Source: an uncultured Lachnospiraceae bacterium (GTDB lineage: Bacteria > Bacillota > Clostridia > Lachnospirales > Lachnospiraceae). From it: a stretch of 5,003 nt of DNA. Position 1 is the first letter of the stretch, and each line of letters opens with the position of its first letter. A program made the translations under genes and the position numbers. The notes below the pieces were generated by a model. The model ran no database searches and had not been told where the DNA came from. It saw nothing but the letters and a program-made list of their open reading frames with translations. Where the stretch lies: contig CAMJWQ010000267.1 of NCBI GenBank assembly GCA_946409475.1, forward strand, positions 1 through 5,003, given 5' to 3'. Of this stretch, positions 1 through 4,894 are shown piece by piece.

Positions 1-3
1 GAG

Positions 4-34
4 TTTATCAGAAGTGTATTTTACTTCTGATAAA
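4..34. repeat. Perfect 12-bp inverted repeat upstream of the WPPG-repeat gene
   Basis: The arms TTTATCAGAAGT (4-15) and ACTTCTGATAAA (23-34) are exact reverse complements around a 7-base loop. There is no T-run on either side, so it is not a standard intrinsic terminator. The core word TTATCAGAA/TTCTGATAA recurs as an inverted repeat at 2382-2409, in both cases preceded by GAG, which suggests a dispersed intergenic repeat family whose left part is cut off by the window edge. It could also be an operator or an mRNA-stabilising hairpin for the gene at 63. Confidence 0.7.
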
Positions 35-62
35 TGTATAAAATGTAGAAAGGATAGATTTT

Positions 63-254
63 ATGCCGGATATAATAGATGAAGGATGGAAATATGGAAA
101 AAGAGGATCCTATTGCCCTAAATGTGGCGGGTCTCGCCCATGGCCGCCTGGTCCGGGACCTCGCCCATGGCCACCCGGCCGGAGATCCCGCCCGTGGCCG
201 CCTGGTCCGGGAGCCCGTCCATGGCCACCCGGCCGGGGACCGCATCCATGGTGA
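63..254 (+). CDS. Small CPKCGG and RPWPPG-repeat protein, function unknown
   Basis: This 63-residue protein matches no family I recognise. The start is supported by AGAAAGGA at 47-54, 8 bases before the ATG. Residues 1-17 form an ordinary polar, basic leader. Residues 18-23 are CPKCGG, a single CxxC knuckle that could bind metal if the protein dimerises, or could form disulfides. Residues 25-60 are four 9-residue units of the form R-P-W-P-P-G-x-x-x (variable parts PGP, RRS, PGA, RGP), followed by a final HPW. There is no signal peptide or membrane segment. The chain is Pro/Gly/Trp/Arg-rich and probably extended or polyproline-like. The first third has host-like AT-rich codons, whereas the repeats are about 79% GC and use CGC/CGG Arg and CCG Pro codons. 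It could be a coat-type structural protein, a peptide precursor or a nucleic-acid-binding microprotein; none of these is shown. Other frames across the repeat are also open, but this one has the better RBS and a recognisable motif. Confidence 0.6.
   Translation: MPDIIDEGWKYGKRGSYCPKCGGSRPWPPGPGPRPWPPGRRSRPWPPGPGARPWPPGRGPHPW
135..251 (+). repeat. 27-bp tandem repeat, four units plus a partial, in 54-bp pairs
   Basis: Units run 135-161, 162-188, 189-215 and 216-242, with a 9-bp partial at 243-251. Units 1 and 3 match at 24 of 27 positions and units 2 and 4 at 23 of 27, whereas units 1 and 2 match at only 20 of 27. This implies a duplication of a 54-bp pair. GC is about 79% by hand count. Because 27 is a multiple of three, changes in unit number keep the reading frame. 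Confidence 0.85.
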
Positions 255-378
255 CGGGATTGAGCATCAAACCGTAGTCCTGCTGATGACCTTAAATATA
301 TAATAAGCATATGAATAGAAAAAAACAGTACTATAAAGGAAATGCAGATACAGGATAAGAATTATAATTTGTCCATCT

Positions 379-427
379 AAGAAACCGGAGTTTACGTACG
401 TATTGTGAATGTCCGGTTTCTTTTTTT
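379..427 (+). terminator. Strong rho-independent terminator
   Basis: The 11-bp stem AAGAAACCGGA (379-389) pairs exactly with TCCGGTTTCTT (412-422). The stem runs into seven consecutive T (421-427). The 22-base loop contains the self-complementary ACGTACGT. It most likely ends transcription of the gene at 63-254, which stops 124 bases upstream, or of a small RNA starting near 310. No comparable T-run serves the other strand. Confidence 0.85.
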
Positions 428-506
428 GTTCTTTAATAGTAATTAGGGAAACTCTTTTCACTCTATTGTAATAAATTTGTTAATATCATAAGAAAAGTGT
501 AAATAA

Positions 507-526
507 TTGAACACATTTTGAACACA
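507..526 (+). promoter_or_regulatory. Doubled TTGAACACA word, 11-bp period
   Basis: TTGAACACA occurs at 507-515 and again at 518-526, giving an 11-bp period close to one helical turn. It lies about 25 bp upstream of the promoter candidate at 552-579, where an activator could sit. The second copy could also act as a -35 (TTGAAC, 518-523) with TATAAA at 539-544 and a short 15-bp spacer. Chance repetition in AT-rich DNA is possible. Confidence 0.35.
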
Positions 527-551
527 ATATTCAGCTATTATAAATTAGTCG

Positions 552-579
552 TTTACATAAGGCGTTATTTGGTAATAAT
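552..579 (+). promoter_or_regulatory. Candidate promoter for the acidic lipoprotein gene
   Basis: TTTACA (552-557) resembles the -35 consensus at five of six positions. A 16-bp spacer separates it from AATAAT (574-579), also five of six to TATAAT. Transcription would start near 586, leaving a leader of about 45 bases that carries the ribosome binding site. An alternative pair is TTGTTA (477-482) with TAAATA (500-505) at 17-bp spacing. Confidence 0.45.
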
Positions 580-630
580 GAAGAAACAGCATAACAACTT
601 GTATAACTAAACAGGAAAAGGAGAATTATT

Positions 631-951
631 ATGAAAAAAATAGTAGCTTTATTAGCAGTGTTAGTAGTATCTATGTTTATTATGGTGGGTTGTGGAAGTA
701 CGGATACAACAGCAACGGACACAAACACAACAGAAGAGACAACTGAAGAAAGTACAGAAGAAACAACTGAAGAACCGGCAGAGGAAACAACAGAGGAACC
801 GGAAACAGAAACCACAGACGATGCGGCAGTAATAGACGATGCGGCAGAAACGGATGATGCTGCGGCAACAGATGATACAACAGAAACAGATGATACTGCG
901 GCAACAGATGATGCAACAGCAACAGATGAGGATGCAACAACAGCTGAATAA
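631..951 (+). CDS. Acidic Thr/Glu/Asp-repeat lipoprotein, function unknown
   Basis: The 106-residue product starts with a lipoprotein signal peptide: MKK, a hydrophobic stretch at 4-19 and a lipobox ending MVGC with Cys21. It should be lipid-anchored on the outer membrane face. AAAAGGAG at 616-623, 7 bases before the ATG, fixes the start. The mature chain is low-complexity: TTEE-type four-residue repeats at about 33-60, then seven six-residue units starting DD (about 63-104). After Lys3 there is no Lys, Arg or His, and the mature part has no aromatic residue. No catalytic domain is present. It should be a highly negative, disordered stalk or cell-wall spacer, possibly with cation-binding or charge-screening effects; this is inference. 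Thr-rich segments of this kind can be O-glycosylated, but nothing here proves it. Its own promoter and the hairpin downstream suggest a single-gene unit. Confidence 0.85.
   Translation: MKKIVALLAVLVVSMFIMVGCGSTDTTATDTNTTEETTEESTEETTEEPAEETTEEPETETTDDAAVIDDAAETDDAAATDDTTETDDTAATDDATATDEDATTAE
817..942 (+). repeat. 18-bp tandem repeat coding DD-x-x-x-x units
   Basis: Seven in-frame 18-bp units begin at 817, 835, 853, 871, 889, 907 and 925, each starting with GAC/GAT GAT or, in the last, GAT GAG. Units 853-924 are the most alike. A separate 12-bp (TTEE) repeat precedes them at about 727-800. Such tracts usually vary in length between strains while keeping the frame. Confidence 0.8.
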
Positions 952-1044
952 TATAGATTTAGATTATAAATAATTTATAAGTTTGGCAGGAATAATGCTT
1001 TTGTAAATGTAATGTAAACGATAAATAAATAGGATTTGTAATGG

Positions 1045-1074
1045 GCTGGCATGGTTTTAACCGTGTCAGCTTTG
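1045..1074 (+). terminator. Hairpin with weak T-run, probable terminator of the acidic lipoprotein gene
   Basis: GCTGGCATGG (1045-1054) pairs with CCGTGTCAGC (1061-1070) with two G-T wobbles, and the inner TT/AA may extend it. The stem is followed by TTTGGTGT, only a short T-run, so termination may be partial. It lies 94 bases after the stop at 951 and before the next promoter candidate. The rest of 952-1179 shows nothing else beyond that promoter and the RBS. Confidence 0.55.
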
Positions 1075-1098
1075 GTGTATTATAAGAATATATTTCAG

Positions 1099-1126
1099 TT
1101 GTATTAATGCGCTCAGTAAATACAAT
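1099..1126 (+). promoter_or_regulatory. Weak promoter candidate for the YARHG lipoprotein gene
   Basis: TACAAT (1121-1126) matches the -10 consensus at five of six positions. TTGTAT (1099-1104) sits 16 bp upstream and keeps only the TTG of the -35. Position relative to the gene at 1180 is suitable, with a leader of about 45 bases. Confidence 0.35.
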
Positions 1127-1179
1127 GAAATACCGATATACGAATAGATGTATTTTTCAACATGGGAGGAGATATTTTT

Positions 1180-2193
1180 ATGAAAAAGAAATATGTTATA
1201 TGTATACTTTGCATTAGTTTTTTTATTACAGGATGCAGTAAAACGGATGGTAAAACTTCAACAAATAAAGATTTTGGACAAGTGGAAAACACGGTTTCCG
1301 AAAATCTCTGTAATCAGGTAAAAAATGATTACAATAACTCCGAATATGCAGGTACGGAAAGGGAGAATTATGAAGCATATTCAGGTTTTTGGACAGTAGA
1401 TGGTATAAGCCATGAAACGGTAATTTCAGATGGAGGGACTGAATTTTCCGCAACAATTACAAATGGAACGGAATTAAAGGGATACCTGTATTCTCAACAG
1501 GGGACCAGCGGGCGTATAGCGGAAATTGATAATATTACGGCAGATATCGAAAATAATGAGTGTTATTACGACTTTACTGATGACGGTTGGGGAGGAACCG
1601 GAACCTTGTATATACAATTTATGGAAAATTCGATTGGAATAGAAGTGCAGAATTATAAAATGGATGATAAAAATTTATCGGGTTTTGGTATTACCGGAGT
1701 ATATCCGTTGGAAAGAGCAGATAAATTTAAGATAGAAAAAGCTGGGACAGAGTTGTCGGAACAGGATTTACAAAATGCAGTATATGACAGATATTATTCT
1801 AAGTGGTCGGAAGACAGTATGCTTGCGGCGATAGAGGAAAGAAATCAGTATCTTGAAAGATGTTCCTTTTACAAGGAAGTATTAGAATATATGGAGAATA
1901 TTCGGGAAGTGAAAGACATCGCCAATGTGGCAGAGCCTTTATATCATACGGATATGAAATATTATAAGAGTCAGGATTTCGAGAAGGATCCATCATTGAT
2001 TATACATCTGGCTAAAAATGAAATATATGCAAGACATGGATATATATTTGAAAATGAAGATTTGAATAACTATTTTATGGGTCAACTATGGTATGAGCCA
2101 TCCTGTATTCCGGAAGATTTTGACGATAGTGTTTTTAATGAGTATGATACGGCAAATTTAAAGTTATTGGCGAGCCTGGATACGTATAGTTAA
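1180..2193 (+). CDS. YARHG-domain lipoprotein
   Basis: The product has 337 residues from the ATG at 1180, chosen because GGGAGGAG (1164-1171) lies 8 bases upstream and the residues from there form a clean signal peptide. An in-frame ATG at 1162 overlaps that RBS and is unlikely. A lipobox ending ITGC gives Cys19 as the lipidated residue, so the protein is extracellular and membrane-anchored. A polar linker (20-65) leads to a beta-rich region (about 67-178) with GFW at 69-71 and the DDGWGGTG signature at 134-141, a layout I associate with YARHG proteins. A helical region (190-248) follows. The YARHG domain spans about 250-333, with NEIYARHG at 280-287 and the usual aromatic QLWYEPS further on at 302-308. 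YARHG is a widespread extracellular domain of unknown function, suspected to act at the cell wall. No enzyme active site can be named. Confidence 0.9.
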   Translation: MKKKYVICILCISFFITGCSKTDGKTSTNKDFGQVENTVSENLCNQVKNDYNNSEYAGTERENYEAYSGFWTVDGISHETVISDGGTEFSATITNGTELKGYLYSQQGTSGRIAEIDNITADIENNECYYDFTDDGWGGTGTLYIQFMENSIGIEVQNYKMDDKNLSGFGITGVYPLERADKFKIEKAGTELSEQDLQNAVYDRYYSKWSEDSMLAAIEERNQYLERCSFYKEVLEYMENIREVKDIANVAEPLYHTDMKYYKSQDFEKDPSLIIHLAKNEIYARHGYIFENEDLNNYFMGQLWYEPSCIPEDFDDSVFNEYDTANLKLLASLDTYS

Positions 2194-2220
2194 AAAAATT
2201 TCCGGAGAGTAAAGCCGGAA
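2192..2220 (-). terminator. Hairpin with T-run on the minus strand
   Basis: TTCCGG (2200-2205) pairs with CCGGAA (2215-2220) over a 9-base loop. Read on the minus strand, the stem is followed by a run of seven T (2198 down to 2192). On the plus strand there is no T-run, so the element faces transcripts running leftward into the YARHG gene. It might still act weakly as a 3' end hairpin for the plus-strand mRNA. Confidence 0.4.
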
Positions 2221-2235
2221 CCTGTGATTCCCGGA

Positions 2236-2248
2236 CGTTATCATAACG
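2236..2248. promoter_or_regulatory. 13-bp palindrome CGTTATCATAACG, possible operator
   Basis: The two 6-bp arms are exact reverse complements around a central C. It lies about 20 bp upstream of the -35 candidate at 2269. No regulator can be named from the sequence. Confidence 0.3.
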
Positions 2249-2268
2249 AAATTTATAACAAATATTTT

Positions 2269-2295
2269 TTGATAATTCCAATAATTTGTGATAAT
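2269..2295 (+). promoter_or_regulatory. Candidate promoter for glnS
   Basis: TTGATA (2269-2274) is five of six to the -35 consensus. GATAAT (2290-2295) is five of six to the -10, with TG at 2287-2288 giving an extended -10; the spacer is 15 bp, slightly short. TATAAC at 2295-2300 is an alternative -10 with a 20-bp spacer. Transcription would begin near 2302, inside the first arm of the repeat element, leaving a leader of about 170 bases. No T-box consensus is seen in that leader. Confidence 0.45.
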
Positions 2296-2430
2296 ATAAC
2301 TTATCGGAAGGAAATCAAGCGCGACCGGAGAGAGCATTTGATTTCACCCGATAAGTTAGCGAGGAAGCGGAGCTTTCGAGCTTATCAGAAATAAATTTAA
2401 TTCTGATAACTTATCGGAAGGAAATCAAGC
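2296..2430. repeat. Intergenic repeat element: 25-bp direct repeat with inverted middle arm
   Basis: A 25-bp word beginning ATAACTTATCGG is identical at 2296-2320 and 2406-2430, with a period of 110 bp. Between them, 2338-2345 (TTGATTTC) and 2348-2358 (CCGATAAGTTA) are the reverse complement of GAAATCAA and TAACTTATCGG in each copy, so the middle arm can pair with either flank. Within the second half are AGCT-TTCG-AGCT (2371-2382) and an inverted repeat TTATCAGAA (2382-2390) / TTCTGATAA (2401-2409). It resembles a REP-type or small non-autonomous element. It ends 45 bp before the glnS start, so it probably lies in or next to the glnS leader. Confidence 0.75.
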
Positions 2431-2475
2431 ACGGGCAGAACGGGTATTAATAACGCAATCACGAGGAGGAACATT

Positions 2476-4146
2476 ATGGAATCCAATGAAAAAGAAGTTG
2501 TATCAAAAAATTTTATCGAACAAATAATCGAGAAGGATTTAGCAGAAGGAGCTTATGATACTGTTTGTACCAGATTTCCTCCTGAACCAAATGGTTATCT
2601 TCATATCGGACATGCAAAATCAATATTGCTTAACTATGGACTTGCAAAGAAATATAACGGCAAGTTTAATATGCGATTTGACGATACGAATCCCACGAAG
2701 GAAAAAACTGAATTCGTGGAATCGATTATAAAGGATATAGAATGGCTGGGAGCCGATTGGGAGGATCGTTTATTTTTTGCATCTGATTATTTCCAGGAGA
2801 TGTATGAGGGTGCTGTAAAATTAATAAAAAAGGGTAAAGCCTTTGTATGTGACCTGACCCCGGAGCAGATTCGGGAATATCGGGGAACGTTAACGGAGCC
2901 GGGTAAGAACAGCCCTTATAGGGACAGAAGTATCGAAGAAAATTTGGAATTATTTGAAAATATGAAAAATGGGGCCTATAAGGACGGTGAAAAAGTATTA
3001 AGAGCCAAAATAGATATGTCATCTCCTAATATTAATATGAGAGATCCCATTATATACAGAGTTGCACACATACCCCATCATAACACAGGAGACAAATGGT
3101 GTATTTACCCTATGTATGATTTTGCTCATCCTATTGAAGATGCCGTAGAAGGTGTAACACATTCTATCTGTACTCTGGAATTTGAAGACCACAGACCCTT
3201 ATATGACTGGGTCGTACGTGAACTGGAATATAAAAAACCACCAAAGCAGATAGAGTTTGCAAAGTTATATTTAACAAATGTAGTTACGGGTAAACGATAT
3301 ATTAAGAAATTGGTAGAAGAAAAAATTGTGGACGGATGGGATGACCCCAGACTGGTATCTATTGCCGCATTAAGGAGAAGAGGATTTACGCCGGAATCCA
3401 TAAAAATGTTTGTAGAGTTATGCGGTGTTTCAAAAAGCAATGCCTCTGCCGATTATGCCATGTTAGAGTACTGCATCCGGGAAGACTTAAAATTAAAAAA
3501 ACCCCGTATGATGGCAGTTCTTGATCCCATTAAATTAATTATTGATAATTATCCGGAAGGAAAAGTAGAATATCTGGATGTTATGAATAATATGGAAAAT
3601 GAAGGATTGGGATATCGGAAGGTTCCCTTTTGCCGTGAATTATATATGGAAAGAGAAGATTTCATGGAAGTTCCTCCAAAGAAGTATTTCCGGCTGTTCC
3701 CGGGAAATGAAGTACGTCTGATGCATGCCTACTTTGTGAAATGTGAAAGCTTCGTAAAGGACGAGACAGGAAAAATAACAGAAGTTCATTGTACTTATGA
3801 TCCTGAAACAAAATGCGGGTCCGGATTTAGCGGAAGGAAGGTAAAGGGAACCATTCATTGGGTACCCGCCGCTTTTGCTGCCAATGTGGAGGTCAGGCTG
3901 TATGAAAATATAGTTGATGAGGAAAAAGGGGTTTATAATGAGGAAGACGGAAGCTTAAATCTAAATCCCAATTCTCTGACAGTGCTAAGGAATTGTTTTG
4001 TTGAATCAAGTCTTGAGGGTGCAAAGCCCTATGACAGTTTTCAATTTGTACGTCAAGGTTATTTTTGCGTAGACAATAAGGACACGACAAAGGATCATTT
4101 GGTTTTTAACAGAATTGTATCATTAAAGAGCTCTTATAAAATTTAA
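2476..4146 (+). CDS. glnS: Glutaminyl-tRNA synthetase
   Basis: GlnRS attaches glutamine to tRNA-Gln using ATP in the cytoplasm. The 556-residue length is close to the 554 of the E. coli enzyme. GAGGAGGA at 2463-2470, 5 bases before the ATG, supports the start. The class I catalytic domain has PPEPNGYLHIGH (35-46), which contains HIGH at 43-46; the PEPN form is typical of GlnRS rather than bacterial GluRS. RFDDTNP follows at 68-74, where Asp69 lines up with E. coli Asp66. MYDFAHPIEDA (213-223) has Tyr214 in the position of the glutamine-sensing Tyr211. The KMSKS loop is VTGKR (270-274), where E. coli has VMSKR; the catalytic Lys273 is kept. Residues from about 340 on form the two-barrel anticodon-binding region. 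The gene is intact. The DUF2225 gene follows after 21 bp and is probably cotranscribed. Most Bacillota make Gln-tRNA by the GatCAB route, so this gene fits the clostridial lineages that carry GlnRS. Confidence 0.97.
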   Translation: MESNEKEVVSKNFIEQIIEKDLAEGAYDTVCTRFPPEPNGYLHIGHAKSILLNYGLAKKYNGKFNMRFDDTNPTKEKTEFVESIIKDIEWLGADWEDRLFFASDYFQEMYEGAVKLIKKGKAFVCDLTPEQIREYRGTLTEPGKNSPYRDRSIEENLELFENMKNGAYKDGEKVLRAKIDMSSPNINMRDPIIYRVAHIPHHNTGDKWCIYPMYDFAHPIEDAVEGVTHSICTLEFEDHRPLYDWVVRELEYKKPPKQIEFAKLYLTNVVTGKRYIKKLVEEKIVDGWDDPRLVSIAALRRRGFTPESIKMFVELCGVSKSNASADYAMLEYCIREDLKLKKPRMMAVLDPIKLIIDNYPEGKVEYLDVMNNMENEGLGYRKVPFCRELYMEREDFMEVPPKKYFRLFPGNEVRLMHAYFVKCESFVKDETGKITEVHCTYDPETKCGSGFSGRKVKGTIHWVPAAFAANVEVRLYENIVDEEKGVYNEEDGSLNLNPNSLTVLRNCFVESSLEGAKPYDSFQFVRQGYFCVDNKDTTKDHLVFNRIVSLKSSYKI

Positions 4147-4167
4147 CTAAAGAAGGGATGATAGATA

Positions 4168-4854
4168 ATGGGCGAAATGAAGGCAGTGAATAATCATAAG
4201 GAAAATAATACAAAAGCGGAAGCTGTAAAACAGGAAAAGGATTTTATTTTTGAAAAGACATATAAATGTCCCATTTGCTATCAGGAGTTTAAATCAAAAA
4301 CGGTAAAAGTAGGTAAGGCCAGACAAATAGGTACGGATATAGATTTAAGGCCCCGTTTTCAAAATATTGACAGCTTGAAATATGATGTTTTAATGTGCAG
4401 CCATTGCGGCTATACGGCATTAAGTAAGTTATTTAACCAGTTATCTGCCAGAGAAATAAGAAACATCAGGGAAAAGGCGGAAAAGTCCTTTGACAGGAAG
4501 GAAAATGAAGAATGGATAACATATGATGCAGCCATTGAATATCATAGGGCAGCGCTTTTAACTGCCATTGCAAAGGAGGCCAAAGAAAGTGAGAAAGCAT
4601 ATATCTGCTTGAAAACGGCATGGATTCTGAGAGGAAAGAAAGAAGAATTGCAGAAGGATTGTGAAGATAAACAGGCTGGGATCCTGGAACTGGAAAAAAA
4701 GGAAACCCAATTCCTGCGCCTGGCCATGGAGGGCTTTTTAATGGCAAGAGAAAAAGAATCACCGCCATTTTGCGGTATGGATGAAGTCACCCTTGATTAT
4801 TTACTCTCTTATCTATGCATTCGTTTTGATAATTTTGATATAGCAATTGTTTAA
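4168..4854 (+). CDS. DUF2225 zinc-ribbon protein, short at the C-terminus
   Basis: The 228-residue product is probably cytoplasmic, with no signal peptide or membrane segment. GAAGGG (4152-4157) lies 10 bases before the ATG, a slightly long spacing; a second ATG at 4177 has a poorer site. After a polar, charged N-terminus (1-28), two CxxC pairs, CPIC at 34-37 and CSHCGY at 77-82, form a likely zinc ribbon, with the conserved-looking KVGKARQIGTDIDLRPRF (47-64) between them. Residues about 93-228 are helical and TPR-like. This layout is that of the DUF2225 family, whose function is unknown. From memory, family members run on for some 30-50 residues past the last helix seen here; this one stops at FDNFDIAIV, and no other frame downstream continues the pattern, so it may be truncated. 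It starts 21 bp after glnS with no terminator between, so an operon is likely, but a functional link to glutaminylation is not shown. Confidence 0.85.
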   Translation: MGEMKAVNNHKENNTKAEAVKQEKDFIFEKTYKCPICYQEFKSKTVKVGKARQIGTDIDLRPRFQNIDSLKYDVLMCSHCGYTALSKLFNQLSAREIRNIREKAEKSFDRKENEEWITYDAAIEYHRAALLTAIAKEAKESEKAYICLKTAWILRGKKEELQKDCEDKQAGILELEKKETQFLRLAMEGFLMAREKESPPFCGMDEVTLDYLLSYLCIRFDNFDIAIV

Positions 4855-4862
4855 TTAGAAGC

Positions 4863-4894
4863 ACTTCAACTGAAAGTTTAGTAATTGAAGTTTT
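4863..4894 (+). terminator. Weak hairpin after the DUF2225 gene, possible terminator
   Basis: ACTTCAA (4863-4869) pairs with TTGAAGT (4885-4891), and the stem runs into TTTT (4891-4894). The stem is AT-rich and the T-run short, so termination is uncertain. It begins 8 bases after the stop codon, where an operon-end terminator would be expected. From 4895 to 5003 I see no gene or clear site; the ORFs there are tiny. Confidence 0.4.

Larger units (their letters stand above)
255..630. other. Intergenic region between the WPPG-repeat gene and the first lipoprotein gene
   Basis: No convincing gene lies in these 376 bases. From left to right it holds a perfect TATAAT hexamer without a matching -35 (299-304), a strong intrinsic terminator (379-427), a doubled TTGAACACA word (507-526), a promoter candidate (552-579) and the ribosome binding site of the next gene (616-623). 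Very short ORFs at 311-358 and 342-380 have no properly spaced ribosome binding site. Confidence 0.7.

Noticed and set aside
21..310. Minus-strand ORFs across the GC-rich repeat
   Set aside because: They arise because a 27-bp GC-rich repeat lacks stops in most frames. They lack a convincing start context and run into AT-rich DNA with odd composition.
311..380. Tiny ORFs of 15 residues (311-358) and 12 residues (342-380)
   Set aside because: The first has no ribosome binding site; the second has AAAGGA only one base before its ATG. Nothing else supports them.
531..940. Minus-strand Ser/Val-rich and Leu/Pro-rich ORFs opposite the acidic lipoprotein
   Set aside because: They are antisense readings of the Thr/Glu/Asp repeats, while the + strand has an RBS, signal peptide and lipobox.
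1162..1179. Upstream in-frame ATG of the YARHG lipoprotein
   Set aside because: It overlaps the ribosome binding site of the ATG at 1180 and would add MGGDIF before a perfect signal peptide.
2296..2430. CRISPR array
   Set aside because: There are only two direct copies of the 25-bp word, 110 bp apart, with an inverted copy between them; there is no regular spacing.
2194..2475. T-box or other known riboswitch before glnS
   Set aside because: No T-box consensus or specifier-like arrangement was found; the structure present is explained by direct and inverted repeats.
2726..4090. Minus-strand ORFs inside glnS
   Set aside because: They are shadows of a well-conserved full-length synthetase gene.
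4466..4790. Minus-strand ORFs inside the DUF2225 gene
   Set aside because: They are shadows in antisense frames without start signals or recognisable motifs.
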